DNA from: Rhodobacter sp. CACIA14H1
Lineage (GTDB): Bacteria; Pseudomonadota; Alphaproteobacteria; Rhodobacterales; Rhodobacteraceae
Direction: 5' to 3'
Length of the DNA stretch: 47,098 bases
Assembly (NCBI GenBank): GCA_000500915.1
Contig: AYNO01000008.1
Span: 1 to 47,098 of the forward strand
Below the pieces are notes generated by a model. It made no database searches and was not told where the DNA came from. It saw only the letters and a list, made by a program, of their open reading frames with translations. This document shows, piece after piece, positions 13,470 through 22,808 of this stretch. The translations under genes were made by a program, and so were the position numbers. Numbering within the stretch: the stretch's first letter is position 1; each line of letters begins with the position of its first letter.

Positions 13470-14609
13470 ATGCTTGACCAACCGCTCAATTCGCTGGGCC
13501 TGCCCAAGGCCCCCGCCGACACCCGCGTCGTCGTCGCCATGTCCGGCGGCGTGGACAGCTCCGTCGTGGCCGCGATGCTGGCCGAGGAAGGCTATGATGT
13601 CGTGGGTGTCACCCTGCAGCTCTACGACCATGGCGCGGCGCTGGCGAAAAAGGGCGCCTGCTGCGCGGGCCGCGACATCCATGACGCGCGGCGCGTGGCC
13701 GAAACCATGGGCTTTCCCCATTACGTCCTCGACTACGAAAACACCTTCCGCGAAGCGGTGATCGAGGAATTCGCCGATGCCTACCTTGCGGGCGCGACCC
13801 CCGTCCCCTGCATCCGCTGCAACGAGCGGGTGAAGTTCAAGGACCTGCTGGCGACGGCCCGCGACCTCGACGCCGATTGCATGGCGACGGGGCATTACAT
13901 CCAGCGCAAGATGGGCCTTGCGGGGGCAGAGCTGCACATGGCCGCAGACCCCAACCGCGACCAGTCCTATTTCCTGTTCTCCACCACGCCCGAACAACTG
14001 TCCTACCTGCGCTTCCCTTTGGGGCACCTCGCCTCCAAGGCGGAAACCCGTGCGCTGGCCACGCGCTACGGCCTGCCCGTGGCCGACAAGCCCGACAGTC
14101 AGGACATCTGCTTCGTCCCGAACGGCAACTACGCCGCCGTCATCGAAAAGCTGCGCCCGGGCGCGGCGGAACCGGGTGACATCGTGGACATGTCGGGCAC
14201 CGTCCTCGGCACGCACAAGGGCGTGATCCACTACACGATCGGCCAGAGGAAGGGCCTCGGCATCGGCGGCCTGGGCGACCCGCTCTATGTTGTCAAACTG
14301 GACCCCGACACCCGCCGTGTGATCGTCGGCCCGAAAGAGGCTTTGTCCACCCGGACCATCCCCGTGCGCGAAATCAACTGGCTGGGCGACGAACCCCTGA
14401 CCAGCCGCGCCGAATGGCACCTGAACGTCAAGGTCCGCTCCACCCGCCCGCCGCGCCCTGCGGTGATCCGGCCCCTGTCCGCGACCGAGGCGACGGTGGA
14501 ACTGCTGAACGCCGAGGATGGCGTCAGCGCCGGTCAGGCCTGCGTCTTCTACGCGCCGGAGGGCAGCCGCATCTTCGGCGGCGGCTGGATCTGGAAAGGG
14601 CGGGGCTGA
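13470..14609 (+). CDS. mnmA: tRNA 2-thiouridine(34) synthase MnmA
   Basis: A 379-aa tRNA-specific 2-thiouridylase that puts sulfur on the wobble uridine of tRNA-Lys, -Glu and -Gln. The ATP-pyrophosphatase loop SGGVDSS is at 25-31. The catalytic pair is Cys117 (PCIRCNE) and Cys214 (SQDICF), equal to E. coli Cys102 and Cys199. The C-terminal beta-barrel domain is present. It is divergent from sciP. About 245 bp of repeat-rich spacer separate it from the convergent lpxB. Confidence 0.97.
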   Translation: MLDQPLNSLGLPKAPADTRVVVAMSGGVDSSVVAAMLAEEGYDVVGVTLQLYDHGAALAKKGACCAGRDIHDARRVAETMGFPHYVLDYENTFREAVIEEFADAYLAGATPVPCIRCNERVKFKDLLATARDLDADCMATGHYIQRKMGLAGAELHMAADPNRDQSYFLFSTTPEQLSYLRFPLGHLASKAETRALATRYGLPVADKPDSQDICFVPNGNYAAVIEKLRPGAAEPGDIVDMSGTVLGTHKGVIHYTIGQRKGLGIGGLGDPLYVVKLDPDTRRVIVGPKEALSTRTIPVREINWLGDEPLTSRAEWHLNVKVRSTRPPRPAVIRPLSATEATVELLNAEDGVSAGQACVFYAPEGSRIFGGGWIWKGRG

Positions 14610-14648
14610 GTTTCTGCCTCGCTCAGCATCCACTCAAAACGAGAACGA

Positions 14649-14688
14649 GGAGGTTCGAAGGGCTCCAGTGGAGCCATTCGAACCTCCG
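14649..14688. terminator. long hairpin after mnmA
   Basis: Two 17-nt arms with one mismatch (AGGTTCGAAGGGCTCCA, then its near-complement ending TTCGAACCT) are separated by only one base. They form a strong stem beginning 40 bp after the mnmA stop. It is likely the mnmA terminator. The GTTCGAA heart looks like a tRNA T-loop, but no tRNA cloverleaf is present. Confidence 0.55.
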
Positions 14689-14729
14689 CCGCCAGGGCCG
14701 CGCACGTCACGCCGGGGCGGGCGCCTCTG

Positions 14730-14784
14730 GCGCACGTCCCGGTGGGGCGGGACGTGCGCGGCCCGTGGCTTCGGGCCACGGGCC
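14730..14784. repeat. two contiguous perfect hairpins
   Basis: GCGCACGTCCCG/CGGGACGTGCGC (12-bp stem, 14730-14759) touches GGCCCGTGGC/GCCACGGGCC (10-bp stem with a TTCGG loop, 14760-14784). They lie between convergent mnmA and lpxB. The ACGTC element also occurs just before them, at 14704-14708. Confidence 0.6.
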
Positions 14785-14852
14785 ACGGGCCGGAACCAGC
14801 CGTTGCGCCTGGAGTCGAAAAGCAACCGCGTCGCGCCGCGCCCAAGCGGCGA

Positions 14853-15968
14853 CTAAACCACCCCCAGCACCGACCGCGCCGCCCTCAACCCCGGCGGCTC
14901 TCCCCCGGCCCCCAATCGCTCCATCGTCACCCGCATCGCGTCCCGCTGCCCCGAAGGATCGGCCAGCACCGCCTCCACCGCAGGCGCGATCAGGTCTGCG
15001 CGACACCGATCCCCGATGAATTCCGGCACCACCCGCGTATCGGATACGAGGTTCACCAAAGTCACCGTGTCGATCAGCGCCGCCCGCCGCATCAGCCATA
15101 ACGTCAGTGGATGCATGTCATAGGCAATGACCATGGGACAGCCATTCGCCGCCAGTTCAAGCGACACCGTCCCCGACGCCGCCACCGCCACATCCGCCGC
15201 CGCAAAAGCCCCGCGCTTCCGCCCCGCCTCTTCCACGATCTCGGGCATCACGGGCCACGCAGCGGACAGTTCGCGCACCAGACCCGCCACACCCCGCACC
15301 GTGGGCAGCGCCACGCGCAGCCCGGGATGCCGCGCCGCCAGCCGCCCCACGACCTCCCCCAGCACCGGCATCAGACGCGCCACCTCGCCCCGCCGCGACC
15401 CCGGCAGCGCCAGCAGCAAGGGCCCCGTCCCCGCCCATTCCGCCCGCTCCGCCTCTGACGCCAGGGCCTCCGCCACCACCGGATGCCCCACGAAATCGCA
15501 GGTCATCCCGGCGGCCTGCATATAGGGCGGCTCGAAGGGCAGCAGCGCCAGCACGTGATCCACATGCCGCGCCATCTTCGCCGCCCGCCCCGGCCGCCAG
15601 GCCCAGACCGACGGCGCCACATAATGCACCGTCCGCACCGACGGCTTGCGCGCCTTGACCAAAGCCGCCACCCGCAACCCGAAATCGGGCGAGTCGATCG
15701 TCACCAGCACCGCCGCATCCGACGCGACCACAGCCTCCGCCACCTCGGCGATCCGGCGCTTCAGGTGGAAATATTTCGGCAGGACCTCGGCGATCCCCAT
15801 CACCGAAAGCTCCTCCATCGGGAACAGCGACCCCATCCCCTCGGCCTGCATCAACGGCCCCGCGACGCCCGCAAACTCCACCCCGGGGGAAAGCGCCTTC
15901 AGCCCCGCCATCAGCGCCGCCCCCAGACGGTCGCCCGAAGGCTCTCCGGCGACCAGAAAGACCTTCAC
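14853..15968 (-). CDS. lpxB: lipid-A-disaccharide synthase
   Basis: A 371-aa LpxB, the membrane-associated GT-B glycosyltransferase that joins UDP-2,3-diacylglucosamine and lipid X to form the lipid A disaccharide. N-terminal GEPSGDRLGA, the PDFGLRVAAL and YVAPSVWAWRPGR segments, and the C-terminal substrate-side ASGTVSLELAANGCPMV and VVPEFIGDRCRADLI motifs are all family hallmarks. It is last in the minus-strand envelope cluster, with a 4-bp overlap with lpxI. The C-terminus is slightly shorter than in E. coli (382 aa). Confidence 0.96.
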   Translation of the reverse strand: MKVFLVAGEPSGDRLGAALMAGLKALSPGVEFAGVAGPLMQAEGMGSLFPMEELSVMGIAEVLPKYFHLKRRIAEVAEAVVASDAAVLVTIDSPDFGLRVAALVKARKPSVRTVHYVAPSVWAWRPGRAAKMARHVDHVLALLPFEPPYMQAAGMTCDFVGHPVVAEALASEAERAEWAGTGPLLLALPGSRRGEVARLMPVLGEVVGRLAARHPGLRVALPTVRGVAGLVRELSAAWPVMPEIVEEAGRKRGAFAAADVAVAASGTVSLELAANGCPMVIAYDMHPLTLWLMRRAALIDTVTLVNLVSDTRVVPEFIGDRCRADLIAPAVEAVLADPSGQRDAMRVTMERLGAGGEPPGLRAARSVLGVV

Positions 15969-16771
15969 GGCTCCCGCGCCCAGAGGAACAGGCCCAAGGC
16001 CTCTGCCTCGGCCACCATCGCGGGCAGGTCCAGACAGATCACCCCGCCCGCCTCGAACACGATCCCGCCAAGACCCGCCGCCGCCACGCGCCGCACGGTC
16101 TCAACGCCCAGGGCCGGCAGGTCCACGCGCCGGTCCTGCAAGGGCTTCGGCGCCTTGTAGAAGACCCCCCGCGCCCCCGCAGGCCGCAGCCCCGTCGGAA
16201 TCGCCGCCACACCCGCCAGCATCGCATCCGTCCCCGGCAGGGCCTCTACCGCCAGACACAGCCCCTGCTGCACGACGGCCCCCTGTCCGACATCGACACG
16301 CCCCAGCGCCGAAACGATCACCGCCGCACGGGCCGCATCCGAACGGTCCCGCTCCGTCACCTGACCGCAAAGAACCCCGGCCGACGGCACCAGCGCAGGC
16401 GCAACCTCCTCCACCCCCGCCAGCGCAAACCCCGCCTCTTCAAAGATCGCCAGCACCTCGCGCAGGGTGGCATCATCCCCCTGCCCCATCGCCGCCAGCA
16501 ATCGCGGCACCATCACCGCCGTATCGGGATCGAACAGCGCGGGGTCCAGACGCGGCCGCTGCACCGCCCCCGCAAAGCAAACCCGTTCCACCCCCGCATC
16601 CCCCAGCGCCCGCAGGAAAGGCACCAGCCGCTCCACACGGAACGACAGGTCCACCGCCAGACCGGCAGGCGCGAACCCCTCCAGCGCCGCCACGAAGGGC
16701 CGTTCCCCCATCGCGGCAGCCAAGGCCGCAGGCAGCCCCCCCGCCCCCGCGATGATCGCCGTCCGCGTCAT
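15965..16771 (-). CDS. lpxI: UDP-2,3-diacylglucosamine pyrophosphatase LpxI
   Basis: A 268-aa LpxI (DUF1009), the alphaproteobacterial replacement for LpxH, which hydrolyses UDP-2,3-diacylglucosamine to lipid X. The N-terminal part begins AIIAGAGGLPAALAAA. The catalytic C-terminal domain shows VVQQGLCLAVEALPGTDAML, YKAPKPLQDRRVDLPALG and AGLGGIVFEAGGVICLD. Its place between lpxA and lpxB, with 4-bp overlaps on both sides, supports co-translation. No LpxH is seen in the window. Confidence 0.95.
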   Translation of the reverse strand: MTRTAIIAGAGGLPAALAAAMGERPFVAALEGFAPAGLAVDLSFRVERLVPFLRALGDAGVERVCFAGAVQRPRLDPALFDPDTAVMVPRLLAAMGQGDDATLREVLAIFEEAGFALAGVEEVAPALVPSAGVLCGQVTERDRSDAARAAVIVSALGRVDVGQGAVVQQGLCLAVEALPGTDAMLAGVAAIPTGLRPAGARGVFYKAPKPLQDRRVDLPALGVETVRRVAAAGLGGIVFEAGGVICLDLPAMVAEAEALGLFLWAREP

Positions 16772-17565
16772 TTCGGCGTCAGGAAAGAACGATCCGAGGC
16801 CGACAGGATGAACTCCGTCACCTCGCGCACATAGTGGCTGTCCGTCTCGTCCGACAGCCGCCGCGCCCGGTCAAGGAACGTCCCCTCCCCCTGCGCCAGC
16901 ATCTGATAGGCAGCCCGCAGCGCGGTGATCTCCGACCGCTCCACCCCCCGCCGCTTCAGCCCGACAAGGTTCAGCCCGTCCAGTTCACCCCTCGGGGCCT
17001 GCACAAGGCCATAGGGGATCACGTCATTCGTCACCATCGTGACCGCCCCGATGATCGCCCCCTGCCCGATCCGCACCCATTGATGCACGCCCGACAGACC
17101 GCCCACGATCACGTCGTCGCCCAGCACGCAATGGCCCGCGATGGCGACATGGTTCACCAGGATCACACGGTTCCCGATCTGCGCGTCATGGCCGACATGG
17201 GCGCCCGTCATGACCAGCACGTCATCCCCGACCGTGGTGACACCCCCGCCCCCCTCGGTCCCGAGGTTCAGCGTCGCCGCCTCGCGGATGCGGCAGCGCT
17301 TGCCGATCACCAGCCGCGTCTTCTCGCCCCTGTATTTCAGGTCCTGCGGCACCTCGCCCACCGTGGCGAAGGGAAAGATCACCGTCTCCTCCCCAACCTC
17401 GGTCCAGCCCGTCACCACGGCATGGCTCTTCACCACCACGCGGTCATGCAGCACGACATCCGGCCCGATGACGCAGAACGGCCCGACCTCGCAGCCCGCG
17501 CCGATCACCGCGCCGTCCTCGACGACGGCGGAAGGGTGGATGCGGGCCTCGGCGTGAATTCCCAT
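16768..17565 (-). CDS. lpxA: UDP-N-acetylglucosamine O-acyltransferase LpxA
   Basis: A 265-aa LpxA, first step of lipid A synthesis: transfer of a 3-hydroxyacyl chain from acyl carrier protein to UDP-GlcNAc. The left-handed beta-helix hexapeptide repeats are clear from residue 1 to about 190, with the catalytic histidine region VMTGAHVGHDAQIG and the IREAATLNLGT segment. The C-terminal helical part follows. I prefer the ATG at 17565 (2 bp after the fabZ stop, with GAAGG at 7 bp) over the GTG at 17571. The stop overlaps lpxI by 4 bp. Confidence 0.95.
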   Translation of the reverse strand: MGIHAEARIHPSAVVEDGAVIGAGCEVGPFCVIGPDVVLHDRVVVKSHAVVTGWTEVGEETVIFPFATVGEVPQDLKYRGEKTRLVIGKRCRIREAATLNLGTEGGGGVTTVGDDVLVMTGAHVGHDAQIGNRVILVNHVAIAGHCVLGDDVIVGGLSGVHQWVRIGQGAIIGAVTMVTNDVIPYGLVQAPRGELDGLNLVGLKRRGVERSEITALRAAYQMLAQGEGTFLDRARRLSDETDSHYVREVTEFILSASDRSFLTPK

Positions 17566-17567
17566 CG

Positions 17568-18033
17568 TCACGCCTTCGGCACGTCGAACATGGCCATGAA
17601 GGTGGCCTCGCAGGCCAGCTCACCCTCGACCATCGCGCGGCCCTCGAATTTCCACACGCGCCCGCCGCCGCGCAGCGCCTTCACACTGCAGCTCCAGCAC
17701 ATCGCCGGGCACCACCTTGCGGCGGAACTTCACCCCGTCCACGCCCATGAAGAAAACCTTGGCCTGCTTGTCCACCAGATCCATCGTCAGCCCGACAAGG
17801 ATGCCCGACGTCTGCGCCATCGCCTCGATGATCATCACGCCGGGAAAGATCGGCATCCCCGGGAAATGCCCCGTGAACTGCGGCTCGTTGATGGTGACGT
17901 TCTTGATGCCCACGCAGCTTTCGCCCACCACGATGTCGCGCACCTTGTCCACCAGCAGGAACGGGTAACGGTGCGGGATGATCCGCTGGATCAGGTCAAG
18001 ATCGGCACTCAGCGGCGCGGCGGCTTCGGTCAT
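17568..18033 (-). CDS. fabZ: 3-hydroxyacyl-ACP dehydratase FabZ, frameshifted
   Basis: FabZ dehydrates 3-hydroxyacyl-ACP in fatty-acid elongation. The first part reads normally from ATG 18033 (GGAG at 6 bp): [14 protein letters not shown], and the catalytic [20 protein letters not shown] with His and Glu. After VVPGDVLEL the frame breaks. Continuing in frame gives a nonsense tail that stops near 17620. A shift of one base restores the expected [19 protein letters not shown] and a C-terminus ending FDVPKA at 17568. Deleting one G (plus-strand C at about 17686) gives ELHVKAL, the family's usual sequence. So there is one extra base here, either a real mutation or, more likely, a sequence error, because FabZ is normally essential. 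Confidence 0.85.
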
Positions 18034-18104
18034 CGGTGTCTCCATTCGACGGCAGGTCGCGGGGATGTGACTAGCAACTCGTCCGGCCCGAAACAAGCAG
18101 CCCG

Positions 18105-18728
18105 TCAGGGCGAGGGTTCCGCAGGGCTTTCCGGCGCAGGCTCCGCCCCGCCGTCGGGGACGGCCCGCGACCCATCCCCCAGCACCTCGTCGATCCGCGC
18201 GATGGCCTCGTCGGTGATGTCCACGCCCCGCAGCGACAGGATGACCAGTTCCTTGTCAAAGACCGCAACGGCCCCCGCCTCGCGCATCAACTCGCCCAGC
18301 ACCGGCACGGCGGCCTGCAGGAACCGCTGGCGGTCCTCGTCCCGCTTGGCCGTGATGGCCCGCGACTTGGCATCCTGCGCGGCGCGGATATCCTCGGTCT
18401 TGGCGTCAAAGGCGGCGGCCAGCGTCTGGAACTCCTCCGGCGGCAACGTCGCCCGCCGGTCGGTCAGGTCGCGCTCCTCCGCCTCCAGCGCCTGTTCCAG
18501 CCGCAGGTTCTCGGCGATCAGCGCCTGGCTGTCCGCCTGGAACCGCGCCTCCAGCGCCTTGCCGAACAGCGTTTCCGTCAGCAGACGGTTCCGGTCCACC
18601 ATCAGGACGGGCGCCTGCGGAACCTCCAGCGCGGGCGCCTCCTGCGCTACCACCTGCGGCGCGGCAACAGGCAGCGCGGCCAGCGCAAGGACCGCGCCCC
18701 GCGCCAGCCTGTCCATCCGCGACGGCAT
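18105..18728 (-). CDS. OmpH/Skp-family periplasmic chaperone
   Basis: A 207-aa OmpH family protein, expected to hold unfolded outer-membrane proteins in the periplasm for delivery to BamA. The N-terminus is a signal peptide (basic MDRLARG, hydrophobic [11 protein letters not shown], likely cut after VAQ at about residue 29). A long charged coiled-coil (about 55-150) follows, with [13 protein letters not shown] and [17 protein letters not shown]. The proline-rich C-terminus is unstructured. The ATG at 18728 overlaps the bamA stop (ATGA). It is followed by fabZ after a 71-bp gap. Similarity is by architecture and position more than by motif. Confidence 0.88.
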   Translation of the reverse strand: MPSRMDRLARGAVLALAALPVAAPQVVAQEAPALEVPQAPVLMVDRNRLLTETLFGKALEARFQADSQALIAENLRLEQALEAEERDLTDRRATLPPEEFQTLAAAFDAKTEDIRAAQDAKSRAITAKRDEDRQRFLQAAVPVLGELMREAGAVAVFDKELVILSLRGVDITDEAIARIDEVLGDGSRAVPDGGAEPAPESPAEPSP

Positions 18729-21085
18729 CAGAACTGCGTCGAGATCGTCAGGTCGAAGCTCTGCTCGCGGTCGTAATCCTCCTTGGCGATGGCCTTGGAG
18801 AAGTTCAGCCGCAGCGGACCCACCGGCGTCGTCCAGAAGACCGAGAAGCCGACAGCCGACCGGATGTTCATGCTGTCATCCACAGGGTCCAGACCGGCCG
18901 CCCCGCCATTGATGTTGTCCAGCGACCAGACAGACCCGACATCCAGGAACAGACCGCCCGTGATGCCGTATTCCTCGGGCAGCCCCACCGGGAAATCCGC
19001 CTCGAAACGCGCCACGGCAAAGATGTTGCCGCCCAGCGCGTCCTGCCCGGCGACGTTCAGGTCACGCGGCCCGATCCCGTTCGACTCGAAGCCGCGGATC
19101 TTGCTGTTGCCGAAGAAACGGTCGGTGGACCGGCTGGTCGTCCCGCCAAGGCTGGTGATCACCCCGCCCTCGAAGATGCCGCGCAGCGTCACCTCTTCCT
19201 GCATGACCTTGGTTTCGGCCAGCGCAAGGCCGGTTGTCATCACATACTGGCTGTCCCCGCCCAGACCCGCGAAATCCTGCGAGAAGCGCAGCAGCACGCC
19301 GCCCTTCGGGTTCAGACCGCTGATCCGCGTGTCATAGGTGTAGGTATAGCCGATGGCGCTGGTCACCACCGCGCCTTCCGCAATCTCGCGGGCGATGATG
19401 TCCGAAATCCCGGCCGGCGGGTTGCTGATCTTGCTGTCCTGATAGCTATAGCGCACCTGCAACCGGCTCAGCTCGCCCACGGGGAATTCCAGCCCCGTGC
19501 TGAACCGCCCGATCCGCGTGTCATAGTTGGACGAATTGGCATTGTCCGTCTCGCGGTAGGACAGGCCGAAGCTCAGCGCCACGTCGCGGCCAAGGAAGGC
19601 CGGTTCGGTAAAGCTCAGGCTGCCTTCGGTCGCATCCGTCCCGGTCGTGATCTGCACGCCGACCGCCTGCCCGCGGCCAAGGAAGTTCTTCTCGCTCAGC
19701 CCGATGTTGAAGCCGATGCCCGACTCCACCCCGTAGCTCGCGCCAAAGGACAGCGACCCCGTCGGCTGTTCCTCGACATCCACGTTCACCACGACCTGAT
19801 CCGCCGAAGACCCCGGCTCCGCCTCCACCTGCGCGTCCGAGAAGAAGCCCAGCGCACGGATGCGCTCTGCCGCCTGCCGGATCTCGCGCGGGTTGAAGGG
19901 GTCGCCTTCCACCGTGCGGAACTGGCGGCGCACCACCTGGTCCAGCGTCGTCGTGTTGCCTTCGATGTCGATCCGTTCGACGAAGATGCGCTCGCCACGG
20001 GTGATGGCGAATTGCACATCCAGCACGCCGCCGCGTTCGTCCCGCGTGATGCGCGGATCGACACGGACGAAGTTCAGCCCCTTGCGCAGGGCAAGGTTTT
20101 CCATCCGCGCCACGTTGTTGTCGATCAGTGCGGGCGACCAGACCTCGCCCGGACGGATGCGCTGCACCGCCTCGAACTCGGCGGAATCCACGCCCTCGAT
20201 CTCCGAGATGGTGGACACCTGCCCGATACGGAACTGCTGGCCCTCGCGGATCGTGAAGGTCACGAAGAACGCATCCCGCTCCCGCGCCACATCCGACGTG
20301 GCATCCAGCACCTGCACATCGGCATAGCCGCGGGCAAGGTAGAAGTCGCGCAGCAGCTGCTTGTCCAGATCCAGCCGCTCCGCGACAAAGGTGTCGCGCT
20401 GGATGATCTGGCGCAGCAGACCCGCCTGCTTCGTCTCCAGCACCTGCCGCAGGCGGCGGTCGCTGAAGGCGCGGTTGCCCACGAAGGACAGCCGCTCGAT
20501 CTCGACCACCTTGCCCTCGGTGATCTCGAAGACCAGATCGACGCGGTTTCCGTCGCGGCGGATGATCTTGGGGTCCACCGTCGCCGCGATGCGCCCGCGC
20601 ACGCGGTAGGCTTCGGCGATGGCGGCGGCATCCTCTTCGGCCTGCGACGGCGAATAGACCAGACGCCCCTTGGATTTGGCGATCTCTGCCAGATCCTCGT
20701 CCTTGATGCGGGCATTGCCCTCGAAGTTGACGATGTTGATCATCGGGTTCTCGACGACCCGGATCAGCAGGGTGCTGCCCTGCGGGACAAGTTCGACGGA
20801 CTGGAACAGGCCGGAATTGACGATGCCCTGATAGGCGTCGTTCAGACGCGCCGCGCTGACCGTCTCGCCCCGGCGAATCCCGGCGAAGGCGACGATGGTC
20901 GCGGGCTCCACGGCCACGTTCCCTTCGACCTGCACGTTCGAAAAACTGTAGCTCTGCGCAAAGGCCGGAACACCGACCGGCGCCGTAAGTGCAACGCTGC
21001 CAAGGAATAACGCGATCAGCGCAGGCCGCCAGATGCCCTTTTTCGCCCGCGCCGAGTATCCGAACCCGTCTGCCGACCTATGCAT
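18728..21085 (-). CDS. bamA: outer-membrane assembly factor BamA
   Basis: A 785-aa BamA, the core of the machine that folds beta-barrel proteins into the outer membrane. A signal peptide ends near PAFAQ; five POTRA domains follow (FSNVQVEGNVAVEPATIVAFAG is the first), then a 16-strand barrel with the RxRGF-type motif as IRGFESNGIGPRD. The last residue is Phe (ISTQF), the outer-membrane insertion signal. I chose the ATG at 21085 because the upstream in-frame extension to 21139 is unlike a signal peptide. Skp follows with an ATGA overlap; rseP and a 45-aa peptide gene precede it. Confidence 0.96.
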   Translation of the reverse strand: MHRSADGFGYSARAKKGIWRPALIALFLGSVALTAPVGVPAFAQSYSFSNVQVEGNVAVEPATIVAFAGIRRGETVSAARLNDAYQGIVNSGLFQSVELVPQGSTLLIRVVENPMINIVNFEGNARIKDEDLAEIAKSKGRLVYSPSQAEEDAAAIAEAYRVRGRIAATVDPKIIRRDGNRVDLVFEITEGKVVEIERLSFVGNRAFSDRRLRQVLETKQAGLLRQIIQRDTFVAERLDLDKQLLRDFYLARGYADVQVLDATSDVARERDAFFVTFTIREGQQFRIGQVSTISEIEGVDSAEFEAVQRIRPGEVWSPALIDNNVARMENLALRKGLNFVRVDPRITRDERGGVLDVQFAITRGERIFVERIDIEGNTTTLDQVVRRQFRTVEGDPFNPREIRQAAERIRALGFFSDAQVEAEPGSSADQVVVNVDVEEQPTGSLSFGASYGVESGIGFNIGLSEKNFLGRGQAVGVQITTGTDATEGSLSFTEPAFLGRDVALSFGLSYRETDNANSSNYDTRIGRFSTGLEFPVGELSRLQVRYSYQDSKISNPPAGISDIIAREIAEGAVVTSAIGYTYTYDTRISGLNPKGGVLLRFSQDFAGLGGDSQYVMTTGLALAETKVMQEEVTLRGIFEGGVITSLGGTTSRSTDRFFGNSKIRGFESNGIGPRDLNVAGQDALGGNIFAVARFEADFPVGLPEEYGITGGLFLDVGSVWSLDNINGGAAGLDPVDDSMNIRSAVGFSVFWTTPVGPLRLNFSKAIAKEDYDREQSFDLTISTQF

Positions 21086-21185
21086 CTTTCCGCCCCGCCA
21101 TTTAACAAATTCTTGTGCCTTCACTAGCCGGAAGCGCAAGCTTTGTCAAAAGGCCGGGGTAGTTTTCCACACCTCTTTGGGCGGT

Positions 21186-21323
21186 TCAGTGACCGAGAAG
21201 CGACGTGCCCAGATAGGCACCCGCCACCAGTCCGGCGATCATCGTGCCGATGGTGAAGATACGGTCCGAATTCACGACCATGATGAGCGAAAGCCCGCGA
21301 TAGCCCTTGGTGATCCCGTGCAT
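21186..21323 (-). CDS. 45-aa single-span membrane peptide
   Basis: A short gene between rseP and bamA, supported by a strong GAGGAGG site 7 bp before its ATG. The peptide begins MHGITKGYRGLSLIMVVNSD and continues into one hydrophobic helix, TIGTMIAGLVAGAYLGTSLLGH. The Gly/Ala-rich helix with small-residue spacing (GLVAGAYLG) suggests helix packing. No family is known to me. An AT-richer stretch upstream (21330-21400) may carry its own promoter. Confidence 0.68.
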   Translation of the reverse strand: MHGITKGYRGLSLIMVVNSDRIFTIGTMIAGLVAGAYLGTSLLGH

Positions 21324-21468
21324 GGCCGATCCTCCTCGCATCCTTGCTTGGACCACGGGATAGGATGCGAATGTGGCGCGACTTTGACTCCCTGCCGGCA
21401 GTTTCACGACAGGCGGCGCACCGCCCCGCCCCCCGCCTGCGGCAGGGCGGGCGCGGCACCGCCGGTTA

Positions 21469-22806
21469 TCACGGACAGAACAGGTCGTTCGACAGCGCGA
21501 AGACCATCAGCGTCAGGATCGCCGTCAGACCCACCGCCATCAACACCCGCAGCGCCCGCGCGGTCGGCGGCTTGCCGGTCACGGCCTCCCAGGCAAAGAA
21601 GACCAGATGCCCGCCATCCAGCACCGGCACCGGAAAGAGGTTCATCAACCCCACCGCCGTGGACAGCATGGCGATGAACCAGATGAAGCTCAGCAGCCCC
21701 GCACTCGCCGCCGCGCCGGACGTTTCGGCAATCCCGATGGGCCCCCGCAGGTTGCAGGACGAAATCGCCCCCGTGATCATGTGCCACAGACCGGACAGCG
21801 ACGTCACCGCGATATCCCAGCTCTGCTGCGCCCCCAGCGACACGCTTTCCAGAACTGCTGGCCGCCGCGTCTCCGGCTCGAAATACAGCGCCCCCGTCAA
21901 CCCGATCAGCCAGCGCGTCTCGAACCCGCCTTCCGACAGCGGCAGGTCCATGCGCTTCGGCTCCAGCACCATCTCCAGCGCCTGTTCGCCCCGCATCAGA
22001 CCCAGCGTCAGCACCTTCCCGTCCGAAGACCCGACCATCTCGCGCAGTTGCGGGAATGTCGCCACCGGCTGGCCATTGACCGACACGATCACATCGCCCG
22101 CCTCGATCCCCGCCGCCCGCGCCGCGGAATCCGGCTGCACCGTCTCCACCACCGGCGGCAGCGGATGGGCATCCCGCAGCGTCACCTGCTCGCCCCCGCG
22201 ATCCACCCTGTATTGCAGTGTCCGCTCCAGCGGATGCGCCCCCGCCGCGTCGATGAAACTGCCGAAATCGGGCGTCTCCGTCCCCTCCAGCGCAAGGATC
22301 ACATCGCCTGCGCGCAGCTCCGCCTCGACCCCCGGCAAGGGCCGGACCTCGCCCACGGTCGGCCGGTCCGTCGCCACGCCATTCACAAGGAAGATTCCCG
22401 CAAAGACGATGATGGACAGGATGAAGTTGAACACCGGCCCCGCCGCCACCGTCGCCGACCGCGCCCAGAGCGGCGCCCCGTGCATCGTCGCCCGCCGCTG
22501 CTCGGCGCTCAGCGCGGACACGTCATCGGCATGACCGCCCGAGGCCGCGTTGGAATCCCCGAAGAACTTGACATATCCCCCGAAGGGCAGCGCCGCCACC
22601 TGCCAGCGCGTCCCCCTCCGGTCCACCCGCGACCACAGCACCGGACCGAAACCGATGGAAAAGACATCCGCATGGATGCCCGACCACCGCGCCACGATGT
22701 AATGCCCGTATTCGTGGACGAAGACGATCACCGTCAGCGCGGCCACGAAGGCCAGCACCGTATAGGCCAGCCCGCCGAAGCTGGGGATCAGAGAAACTAT
22801 TTCCAC
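21469..22806 (-). CDS. rseP: RIP site-2 protease RseP
   Basis: A 445-aa intramembrane zinc metalloprotease. RseP cuts anti-sigma factors and leftover signal peptides within the inner membrane. The HExxH zinc motif is HEYGH (31-35) in the first transmembrane helix, and the second metal ligand is in NLFPVPVLDGGHL near the C-terminus. Two PDZ domains lie between them in the periplasm (first with LRAGDVILALEG, second with AAGIEAGDVIVSVNGQPV). Four transmembrane segments are expected. It starts 2 bp after the dxr stop. Confidence 0.95.
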   Translation of the reverse strand: MEIVSLIPSFGGLAYTVLAFVAALTVIVFVHEYGHYIVARWSGIHADVFSIGFGPVLWSRVDRRGTRWQVAALPFGGYVKFFGDSNAASGGHADDVSALSAEQRRATMHGAPLWARSATVAAGPVFNFILSIIVFAGIFLVNGVATDRPTVGEVRPLPGVEAELRAGDVILALEGTETPDFGSFIDAAGAHPLERTLQYRVDRGGEQVTLRDAHPLPPVVETVQPDSAARAAGIEAGDVIVSVNGQPVATFPQLREMVGSSDGKVLTLGLMRGEQALEMVLEPKRMDLPLSEGGFETRWLIGLTGALYFEPETRRPAVLESVSLGAQQSWDIAVTSLSGLWHMITGAISSCNLRGPIGIAETSGAAASAGLLSFIWFIAMLSTAVGLMNLFPVPVLDGGHLVFFAWEAVTGKPPTARALRVLMAVGLTAILTLMVFALSNDLFCP

Positions 22807-22808
22807 GC

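Noticed and set aside
14649-14690. Possible tRNA or T-loop (GTTCGAA)
   Set aside because: It is a simple long hairpin; acceptor, D and anticodon arms are absent. I found no tRNA, rRNA or CRISPR array in the window.
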